Assembly (NCBI GenBank): GCA_025457985.1
Contig: JALOTI010000147.1
Span: 1 to 5,628 of the forward strand
Reading direction: 5' to 3'
DNA: 5,628 bases
Source of the DNA: Leptospira sp.
Lineage (GTDB): Bacteria > Spirochaetota > Leptospiria > Leptospirales > Leptospiraceae
Positions within the stretch are counted from its first letter, which is position 1. Each line of letters starts with the position of its first letter. A program made the translations under genes and the position numbers. Shown here in pieces: positions 1 to 4,398 of the stretch. The notes beneath the pieces are model-generated. The model searched no databases, was not told where the DNA came from, and saw nothing but the letters and a program-made list of their open reading frames with translations.

Positions 1-896
1 CTCTTTTGGATCAGCATGTCTCCGAAGTGGAATTGGGCTTGATTGGCGACTTTAGGCCGTCCATGATGTATTACATTTCTGCCGACTCGATCCTGTTTTG
101 CGATGGGGCTAGGCTCTTGCTATATCATGTCGGAGGTGCTGATCAACAAACCTTCAACTTGATGGAGGGACTGTCACAGATAGACGGAGAGGTCTATGCC
201 GAGTTTCCCTACGAGCGGATAGCCTCGAGTTTGGTTTATCTAAAGGAGCGGAAAAGTGTGCTCTTTTACTTTGCCAAGGCCCAAAAGGAGAAGAAACGCA
301 TCTTTGGAGCCTATTCTTTGGAAAGCAAAAGTTGGACTTCCTTTCCCATCCATCATCCGGCTGAGTTTGACGGCGTGGAGTTGAACTACACCACCTTTCC
401 TTCTGTGGCTCTAGGACCGGTTGGCTTTGCATTTACCTATTCCATTTCCCCGACGGTTTCCAGCTTTTCTTTTGATAGCCAAGTCCAAGAAGAGGCTCAG
501 ATTTCCTCTTTTTCAGGAAGGCAAGCTGCCGAACCACAAACCCATCGTGTTTCTTGGGATCAGACCTATTTTGAAGATTGGGTGATGACTTCTCCCAATT
601 ACCTGAAACTTCTCTATGATCCTTACCGAAAAATCTATTATCGTATTTGCCAAGAGGCTTTGGGGAAAGAGGCCCCTGTAGGAGAGGATTATTATACCTT
701 TCTACTCAAGAACAGGCAGCTGTACCTGACTGTCTTGAATGAGAAGCTGGAGGTTTTGGGGAATTATCCCTTGGAAAAAGGGAAATACGATCCTTCCCAC
801 TCCTTTGTCTTTTCCAAGGGCCTGTGGATACCCTATGCCTCCGAAATAATCGAAGAAGAAAGTCTGATAGGGGATCTGGTTACGCTCACCGAGTAG
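1..896 (+). CDS. DUF4221-family protein, 5'-truncated by the window edge
   Basis: The frame is open to the left edge: a CTT codon precedes the first possible start (TTG at 6), so this is the C-terminal ~297 residues of a longer protein, not a gene beginning at 6. The protein has repeated beta-strand-rich segments and the stretch LLYDPYRKIYYRI (about residues 203-215 counted from the TTG), which I associate with DUF4221 proteins of Bacteroidota. These are usually about 350-400 residues with an N-terminal lipoprotein signal; that part would lie upstream. They are thought to be propeller-like and of unknown function, often found beside 6-bladed beta-propeller genes, as here. The stop (TAG 894-896) lies inside the first bases of the leader repeat. 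GC content in sampled lines is about 50%, higher than in downstream genes. Family assignment is from memory of the motif, not a search. Confidence 0.75.
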   Translation, partial: LLDQHVSEVELGLIGDFRPSMMYYISADSILFCDGARLLLYHVGGADQQTFNLMEGLSQIDGEVYAEFPYERIASSLVYLKERKSVLFYFAKAQKEKKRIFGAYSLESKSWTSFPIHHPAEFDGVELNYTTFPSVALGPVGFAFTYSISPTVSSFSFDSQVQEEAQISSFSGRQAAEPQTHRVSWDQTYFEDWVMTSPNYLKLLYDPYRKIYYRICQEALGKEAPVGEDYYTFLLKNRQLYLTVLNEKLEVLGNYPLEKGKYDPSHSFVFSKGLWIPYASEIIEEESLIGDLVTLTE

Positions 897-917
897 CTAT
901 CAAATTGAAAATAAGTA

Positions 918-934
918 AGTTAGTAATACTAACT
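918..934. promoter_or_regulatory. Perfect 17-nt palindrome (possible operator), copy 1
   Basis: AGTTAGTA-A-TACTAACT is a perfect inverted repeat of 8-nt arms around a central A, 21 nt after the DUF4221 stop. It is repeated exactly at 3949-3965, although the bases just upstream differ at many positions between copies. It is AT-rich and has no U-run after it, so it is a poor intrinsic terminator. A binding site for a dimeric regulator about 60 nt upstream of the promoter-like box is the simplest reading. No regulator is encoded in the window. Confidence 0.5.
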
Positions 935-992
935 AAAATTTATTCTTCTGAAAATGAACGAGTTAAATCAATTAGTTGAAAACTTTTCAAAC

Positions 993-1012
993 TACACTTG
1001 TTTTTTTTTTTT
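993..1012 (+). promoter_or_regulatory. Possible Bacteroidota -7 box followed directly by a T12 run, copy 1
   Basis: TACACTTG at 993-1000 matches the Bacteroidota -7 consensus TAnnTTTG at all fixed positions but one (C for the first T of TTTG). It is followed at once by twelve Ts (1001-1012). No good TTG appears at the usual 17-23 nt upstream; the nearest (976-978) is only 14 nt away and is changed to TTA in copy 2, so the -33 element is weak. If the box is used, transcription would start in or just after the T run, giving a leader of about 105-115 nt before the peptide ATG. Confidence 0.35.
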
Positions 1013-1068
1013 AAATCTAAACTTACCAACGAAAGATCAAGGTCGGCGCCGGAGTCTTCATTTTTTAA

Positions 1069-1089
1069 CGGAACCAAGGGTTGGTTCTG
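1069..1089 (+). promoter_or_regulatory. Leader RNA hairpin just upstream of the peptide gene, copy 1
   Basis: CGGAACCAA and TTGGTTCTG pair over 9 positions (one G-U) around a GGG loop, ending 27 nt before the ATG at 1117. The stem is identical at 4101-4121. No U-tract follows, so it is not a standard terminator; a 5' mRNA stabiliser or translation control element is more plausible. The 3' arm can instead pair with ACCAAC at 1025-1030 (to GTTGGT 1080-1085), which would exclude the hairpin; that option is also kept in copy 2. Confidence 0.6.
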
Positions 1090-1116
1090 GAAAGTAAAAA
1101 CTAAAACAATCAACAA

Positions 1117-1371
1117 ATGAAAAGAATAACTTTATGGTTTGGAATTGTCTGTATTTTCCTACTTGTTCCACTTGGAATAAGCTTTTCTCAAGACGCGAGT
1201 TTAGAGGAAAGTTGCAACGATTGTCAATATAAGATAGTCGACAAAGCTTGTCTCAAAATTGAAATAGATAGCAGTGGAGGCTTGAAGAACACCAAGTTCA
1301 ATGTAAAATCTGGGCATAGAGACACTTGCAAAGATGGTACTGGATCTTGTCAATCCACAAGTTGTAAATAG
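1117..1371 (+). CDS. Small secreted Cys-rich peptide (84 aa), cassette 1
   Basis: The product has a clear Sec-type signal: MKR, a hydrophobic core to about residue 20, and a likely cleavage near SFS|QD (after residue 24). The mature part of about 60 residues holds six cysteines (C33, C36, C45, C71, C78, C83), suggesting disulfides after export. The C-terminus, C-K-D-G-x3-C-x4-C-K, matches the second peptide in this window (C-R-D-G-x3-C-x4-C-R) with the same spacing, and both have F-[SA]-Q-D-A at the end of the signal region. The start is preceded by an A-rich stretch without Shine-Dalgarno, usual for Bacteroidota. The layout (short signal, Cys-rich tail, beside a 6-bladed propeller gene) resembles NVEALA-type peptides, but the NVEALA motif itself is absent, so I do not assign that family. 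Role unknown: a secreted signal, toxin-like factor or propeller ligand are all open. Confidence 0.8.
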   Translation: MKRITLWFGIVCIFLLVPLGISFSQDASLEESCNDCQYKIVDKACLKIEIDSSGGLKNTKFNVKSGHRDTCKDGTGSCQSTSCK

Positions 1372-1387
1372 TTATTGAGAACTTTAC

Positions 1388-1482
1388 GGCTGTCTCAAAG
1401 TCATATTTGATGTTTTTTCTGGGATATTGCATTTATTTACTTAGGTACAGAAAAAGTATTCCAAATGGCAAAAGAGACAGCC
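1388..1482. mobile_element. MITE-like or IS-remnant element with perfect 9-nt terminal inverted repeats
   Basis: GGCTGTCTC (1388-1396) and GAGACAGCC (1474-1482) are perfect inverted repeats bounding 95 nt. An inner inverted pair, TTTTTCTG (1414-1421) and CAGAAAAA (1448-1455), lies at nearly symmetric depth, giving an imperfect extended terminal repeat. Ends of the GGCTGTCTC type are ones I recall from insertion sequences in Bacteroidota, but I cannot verify a match. It contains no transposase and no evident target-site duplication. It sits between the peptide and the propeller gene; in cassette 2 the same junction is only 4 nt, which supports an insertion here. An alternative is an RNA hairpin that terminates or processes the transcript after the peptide gene. 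Confidence 0.5.
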
Positions 1483-1497
1483 ATTTCTTTGGTTTGT

Positions 1498-2604
1498 ATG
1501 AGAAAAGTTTTTGCATTAGCGTCTTTATTTCTTGTTTCGATCTCAAGTTTTGTAGGTTGTACCAAGAGATCAGAAGACACCCCAATTCATTTGCTGCAGC
1601 CTGAAGAGAAGCTTTCTTTTCATGAGTTGGTTCATTCTGTTGAATTAATTCCCTTGGAATTTTCCGAGGAATTTGGCTTTGGGGAAGTGGAAAAAGTTTT
1701 GGCTTTCGATAATAAAATATTTTTGCTTGATCCCACATTTTCCAAGAGTATTCAGGCTTTTGATCTGAATGGAAAATTTTTAAAGAGGTATAAAAGCTTT
1801 CAGGAAACTACTATTTGGGATTTTGTAATTGACAAAGATTCAGGGGACTTGATCTTGTATACTTTAGGGAAAAATTTTGAACGATTTTCACCGGAAGGGG
1901 AATTACTGAATTCAGCTAAAAATCTTGGGTCGTTGGCGGAACTGATCCTCGGAGAAAACGGAAATTTACTGGGATACACTGGCTATTCAGAAATTCCCGG
2001 AAAAGGAAATTTTAATTTACTCTCCTTCAGTATGGATAATCTCTCTTTGCAAGAGACCTATCTTCCTTTTGAAGATGAACCTTCCATAACCATGGATCGA
2101 GTAAAAAACTATGCTTGGAGCGGGAGTGAGCTTTTCTTTACCCTACCGTTTAGCGATGAAATACTGATTTTATCCGAGAAGGGTCAAGTAATAAAATCGA
2201 TTCTTCTTGATTTTGATGATAGGATCTTTTCCGTGGATCAATTCAACTCTTCTGAGGGAATAACTGAAAAACCCATGACCACCGGACTTGATGGCCTAGT
2301 CTACGTACAGGATAAATTGCTTTTTCATTTTGATTTGGGAGAAATTCCTCAGTTTCGTGGAATAGATCTAATCAAGCAAAAGCCTTTCGAGCTTGTTTTT
2401 GAATCTAGTGCTGAAGGGCTTATGTATCAAATCTCGATGATGGGGTATATGGCCGAATCCGAAACAGGCTATTTGTCAATAATTGATCTGGATTACCTTA
2501 GGCCTATTTTGAGAGAAACTGAGGTGGTAATTCCTGATTATCTCCAAGATGTATTGGATTCTGAAGCGCTATTTGCAATCCTTAAGGTAAACCTCCGTGA
2601 TTAA
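1498..2604 (+). CDS. 6-bladed beta-propeller-type lipoprotein (368 aa), cassette 1
   Basis: From ATG 1498 the protein begins MRK, then a hydrophobic stretch and a lipobox ending FVGC, so C21 would be lipidated and the protein anchored in the envelope, probably at the outer membrane. An in-frame ATG at 1465 adds 11 residues that would push the basic n-region away from the hydrophobic core and lies inside the inverted-repeat element, so I prefer 1498. The rest consists of propeller-like strand repeats, for example VELIPLEF (48-55), IFLLDPTFSKSIQAFDLNGKFL (split at about 74-95) and ERFSPEGELL (128-137), typical of the Bacteroidota 6-bladed beta-propeller family (PF17170-like). It lacks the G-x-G-P-G-E signature found in the second propeller, so it is a divergent member. 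It overlaps the next gene by 8 nt, indicating co-transcription. Ligand and function unknown. Confidence 0.78.
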   Translation: MRKVFALASLFLVSISSFVGCTKRSEDTPIHLLQPEEKLSFHELVHSVELIPLEFSEEFGFGEVEKVLAFDNKIFLLDPTFSKSIQAFDLNGKFLKRYKSFQETTIWDFVIDKDSGDLILYTLGKNFERFSPEGELLNSAKNLGSLAELILGENGNLLGYTGYSEIPGKGNFNLLSFSMDNLSLQETYLPFEDEPSITMDRVKNYAWSGSELFFTLPFSDEILILSEKGQVIKSILLDFDDRIFSVDQFNSSEGITEKPMTTGLDGLVYVQDKLLFHFDLGEIPQFRGIDLIKQKPFELVFESSAEGLMYQISMMGYMAESETGYLSIIDLDYLRPILRETEVVIPDYLQDVLDSEALFAILKVNLRD

Positions 2605-3730
2605 TCTTCTTTTGTCACTTTTTCTTTTTTTCGGTTATTCTGAATCCATCAGTGGAAGGGTAATAGATCTGGAAGGGAATCCCATTCCTTCGGTATTGGT
2701 CAAGTCTGGAGATCAGTACGCAGTTTCTAACTCCAATGGACAGTTTACCATAGAGTTGGATTCTAAAGGAACGCTTCTTTTCCAGGCAATGGGTTTTGGA
2801 ATTCAAGAATTTAACATCAACGAAATGAATGGAAAAGTTGAGTTTACACTTTATCCTATCGTTTTTGAGCTCCCTGAAATAGAAATTCTTGCACTGAATC
2901 CCAGAGATATTGTGGAGAGAGCAAGGGGCAAGTTGTTTTTGGATTACCATGTAGTCCCTTCCAGGACGACTTATGAATTCGGCAATCTAATTCAAATCCA
3001 AACCGAGGAGGGTGTTTCGATTGGGAAACGATTTCTATTGGTGGATCGTCAATTAGCTCATATCAGAAAGTCACCTGAGTTTTTTCTTATAGATGGTAAA
3101 ATTGGTGATGATGGGAATTTCGATGAAAGCGATTTTGAAATAGGTTCCATTGGATTGCGACTGATTAATAGGTTCCCTTATGAAGGGAGTACTATTCCTG
3201 ACTTCTTGGATTCTAACCTTATGGACAACTATGAATATGAAATTATCGATGAAACAGTCCTTCATTATATAGTTTCAGCCAAATCATTGTCCAATCGATT
3301 ACATGAGGATGGAATTTTATGGATTGAAAGGGAGGGGTTTTTGCTCGACAAATTGATTATTGAAAAAAACGAAAAAGGCAATAAGGGCTATTTCAAAGGA
3401 GTAAACTTAAAAATGTCTCCGGTTTCGGGAAAAAGTTTTCACCTGATTAAAGATTGGGTTGAGTTTGATTTGGTAAAAATAGAAGGCCGTCAAATTATCT
3501 CTCAGGCCACGCATTTCCGTAGGACCCAAGTCAAATCATTCGGCAAAATCCAAAGTGAAGTTTTAGAACAATCCAGACTTAACCTTTTGCAGCTGAGAAG
3601 TAAAGAATCCAAGGAGGCTTACCCGATTCCCCTGAGTGATTTGGGCAATTTGACCTCGTTATTCCAAAACTATCCTTTTAAGGGTGATCATAGGTTTACC
3701 GTTACCTTTGACCCATTTCAAGAAAACTAG
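2597..3730 (+). CDS. CarboxypepD_reg-like domain protein, exported (377 aa)
   Basis: GTG at 2597 is the only sensible start: a TAA lies three codons upstream in frame (2588-2590), and the next residues (INLLLSLFLFFG) form a signal-like hydrophobic segment. The start overlaps the propeller stop by 8 nt, a sign of translational coupling. Residues ~18-87 (beginning SISGRVIDLEGNPIPSVLV, then SNSNGQF and FTLYP) are a classic carboxypeptidase-regulatory-like beta-sandwich domain, common at the N-terminus of Bacteroidota outer-membrane and secreted proteins. The remaining ~290 residues are beta-rich with no recognisable catalytic motif. At 377 aa it is far too short for a TonB-dependent receptor barrel, and no plug domain is seen. 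It is probably a periplasmic or outer-membrane-associated protein working with the upstream lipoprotein. The n-region lacks a basic residue, so the exact export route is uncertain. No counterpart follows the second propeller inside the window. Confidence 0.82.
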   Translation: MINLLLSLFLFFGYSESISGRVIDLEGNPIPSVLVKSGDQYAVSNSNGQFTIELDSKGTLLFQAMGFGIQEFNINEMNGKVEFTLYPIVFELPEIEILALNPRDIVERARGKLFLDYHVVPSRTTYEFGNLIQIQTEEGVSIGKRFLLVDRQLAHIRKSPEFFLIDGKIGDDGNFDESDFEIGSIGLRLINRFPYEGSTIPDFLDSNLMDNYEYEIIDETVLHYIVSAKSLSNRLHEDGILWIEREGFLLDKLIIEKNEKGNKGYFKGVNLKMSPVSGKSFHLIKDWVEFDLVKIEGRQIISQATHFRRTQVKSFGKIQSEVLEQSRLNLLQLRSKESKEAYPIPLSDLGNLTSLFQNYPFKGDHRFTVTFDPFQEN

Positions 3731-3920
3731 ATTTGACCATATTTAATTGGGTTTTCGGGACTATCCATCAATAGAAATATTCTAACTGCTGTTTAGACTT
3801 TCAAAATTCAAAGTATACGCAACTGATTGAATTAAAAAATCTGTTTCAATATGATTTCCTGATTTTCCTAGCCTCCTGTAGAAAACGTAAGTTGATCTCA
3901 GATGTACTTGAAATGCTTGT
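3731..3920. other. Gene-free spacer with a possible decayed coding remnant
   Basis: Together with the leader repeat this makes a 421-nt gap between coding regions (3731-4151). I see no terminator hairpin, promoter or RNA gene in 3731-3920. One + strand frame stays open for 50 codons (3775-3924, TAG 3925-3927) and ends at the CGAGTAG shared with the end of the DUF4221 gene. Its tail reads LISDVLEMLVE against LIGDLVTLTE in DUF4221: weakly similar. There is no plausible start codon. It may be the residue of a duplicated upstream gene, or chance in AT-rich DNA. Confidence 0.4.
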
Positions 3921-3948
3921 CGAGTAGCTATCCGATTGGAATATAGTC

Positions 3949-3965
3949 AGTTAGTAATACTAACT
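3949..3965. promoter_or_regulatory. Perfect 17-nt palindrome (possible operator), copy 2
   Basis: Exact repeat of the AGTTAGTA-A-TACTAACT palindrome of copy 1, at the same distance from the downstream TACACTTG box. Several bases immediately to its left differ between the copies (7 of 19), so the palindrome stands out as a conserved edge. No intact gene ends just before this copy, which argues against a role as terminator of an upstream gene. Confidence 0.5.
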
Positions 3966-4023
3966 AAAATTTATTCTTCTGAAAATGAACGAGTTAGATA
4001 AATTAGTTAAAATTTTTTCAAAC

Positions 4024-4043
4024 TACACTTGTTTTTTTTTTTT
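4024..4043 (+). promoter_or_regulatory. Possible Bacteroidota -7 box followed directly by a T12 run, copy 2
   Basis: TACACTTG at 4024-4031 followed by twelve Ts (4032-4043), as in copy 1. The sequence 10-20 nt upstream differs between copies, and no TTG lies at a suitable spacing, so the call rests on the -7-like box and its conservation. The extra C after the T run is the only indel between the two leaders. Confidence 0.35.
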
Positions 4044-4100
4044 CAAATCTAAACTTACCAACGAAAGATCAAGGTCGGCGCCGGAGTCTTCATTTTTCAA

Positions 4101-4121
4101 CGGAACCAAGGGTTGGTTCTG
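4101..4121 (+). promoter_or_regulatory. Leader RNA hairpin just upstream of the peptide gene, copy 2
   Basis: Same 9-pair stem (CGGAACCAA with TTGGTTCTG, one G-U) and GGG loop as copy 1, ending 30 nt before the ATG at 4152. The competing ACCAAC segment is at 4057-4062. The conserved hairpin and its non-conserved A-rich spacer to the start codon suggest the structure, not the spacer, carries the function. Confidence 0.6.
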
Positions 4122-4151
4122 GGGAGTATTCAACCAAATAATCAAAAAACC

Positions 4152-4394
4152 ATGAAAAAAATCTTTGTATTAGCCTTTGGTCTAGTGATGACCTTAGGAT
4201 TCGCTCAAGACGCGAATGCTTGGTGGTGGAAAAAGTATGAAGTTGATTGTAAAGCTAAATTGACCACATCAGTCACAATTGGAGAAGGCAATAAGCTTGC
4301 TTCTGTTTCGGTCGGTTTCGAAGAAACCTGGGATGGGAAAAAGAATGTTTGTCGAGATGGGGATGAATGGTGTTGGGCATCTGACTGTCGATAA
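4152..4394 (+). CDS. Small secreted Cys-rich peptide (80 aa), cassette 2
   Basis: ATG 4152 gives MKK followed by a hydrophobic core and a likely signal cleavage at ANA|W (after residue 23; GFA|QD after 18 is an alternative). The in-frame TTG at 4113 lies in the loop/stem of the conserved leader hairpin and is not a credible start. The mature peptide begins WWWKK and carries four cysteines (C33, C67, C74, C79). Its end, C-R-D-G-x3-C-x4-C-R, has exactly the cysteine spacing of the first peptide, while the middle is largely different. It lacks the CNDC pair seen in the first. Its stop is 4 nt before the propeller lipoprotein start, so the two are surely one transcript. Function unknown; a disulfide-stabilised exported peptide paired with a propeller protein is the inference. 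Confidence 0.82.
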   Translation: MKKIFVLAFGLVMTLGFAQDANAWWWKKYEVDCKAKLTTSVTIGEGNKLASVSVGFEETWDGKKNVCRDGDEWCWASDCR

Positions 4395-4398
4395 ATCT

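Larger units (their letters stand above)
890..1096 (+). repeat. Long direct repeat, copy 1: leader of the first peptide gene
   Basis: This segment matches 3921-4128 with, by eye, about 15 substitutions and one single-base indel (about 93% identity). Most differences are in the first 45 nt (7 in 901-919) and around 965-983. The stretch from the T12 run to the end of the hairpin (1001-1090) differs at one base plus the inserted C. It begins at the last codons of the upstream gene (CGAGTAGCTAT shared by both copies) and ends about 20 nt before the peptide start. It contains a palindrome, a promoter-like box, the T12 run and a hairpin. Because the peptide coding sequences downstream are much more divergent, the leader is either under strong nucleotide-level constraint or recently homogenised. 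Confidence 0.93.
954..1097 (+). other. Doubtful 47-codon leader ORF in the repeat, copy 1
   Basis: ATG at 954 opens a 47-codon frame (beginning MNELNQLVENF) that reads through the T12 run and stops at TAA 1095-1097. If one base were added in the T run, the frame would instead continue to a TGA at 1118-1120 that overlaps the peptide start as ATGA, which is the arrangement seen without any slip in copy 2. Between the copies, four codon changes upstream of the T run are all amino-acid changing, which does not favour selection on a protein. It is recorded because both copies keep a frame running into ATGA; it may be only a by-product of a conserved untranslated leader. Confidence 0.2.
3921..4128 (+). 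repeat. Long direct repeat, copy 2: leader of the second peptide gene
   Basis: This is the partner of 890-1096, offset 3031 nt before the T run and 3032 nt after it because of one extra C at 4044. It again includes CGAGTAGCTAT at its left end, the 17-nt palindrome, the TACACTTG box, a T12 run (4032-4043), the CGGCGCCG palindrome and the GGG-loop hairpin. Its position relative to the peptide start is the same as in copy 1, so it belongs to the cassette rather than being randomly inserted. The left edge coincides with a stop codon in both copies, which suggests that the duplicated unit included the very end of an upstream gene. Confidence 0.93.
3985..4155 (+). other. Doubtful 56-codon leader ORF overlapping the peptide start as ATGA
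   Basis: ATG at 3985 opens a 56-codon frame through the T12 run, ending in a TGA (4153-4155) that overlaps the peptide ATG (4152-4154). ATGA overlaps are typical of translational coupling. The predicted product is odd (an FFFF run from the T tract, then a segment ending NGTKGWFWG and a basic tail), with no family I recognise. Copy 1 has the same downstream frame into ATGA but is shifted at the T run by a missing base. No Shine-Dalgarno is present. It could be a leader peptide or an accidental frame in a conserved RNA. Confidence 0.25.

Noticed and set aside
154..432. Antisense open frame opposite the DUF4221 gene (also antisense frames near 1433-1738, 2615-2950, 3071-3265, 4269-4559)
   Set aside because: All lie opposite well-supported coding regions or repeats, show no recognisable domain or start context, and look like shadows.
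976..990. Second palindrome TTGAAAA-C-TTTTCAA in leader copy 1
   Set aside because: The left arm and centre are changed in copy 2 (TTAAAATT), so symmetry is not conserved; AT-rich chance palindrome likely.
1044..1051. CGGCGCCG self-complementary octamer in the leader (also 4076-4083)
   Set aside because: With no loop it cannot form a local hairpin; short palindromes of this kind are common. Its conservation is explained by the overall repeat, though RNA dimer contact cannot be excluded.
1069..1089. Leader hairpin as an intrinsic terminator or attenuator
   Set aside because: It is followed by an A-rich stretch and the peptide start, with no U-tract, so termination here is unlikely.
1465..1497. 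In-frame upstream ATG for the first propeller gene
   Set aside because: It adds 11 residues before MRK that spoil the lipoprotein signal layout, and it lies inside the inverted-repeat element.
890..4128. Direct repeats as ends of a composite transposon or a CRISPR-like array
   Set aside because: There are only two long copies, each in the same place relative to a peptide gene, with no transposase, no terminal inverted repeats on the copies, and no short regular spacers.
4279..4398. Upstream extension of the second propeller gene inside the peptide gene
   Set aside because: It overlaps the Cys-rich peptide in another frame and would bury a clean lipoprotein signal peptide that starts at 4399.
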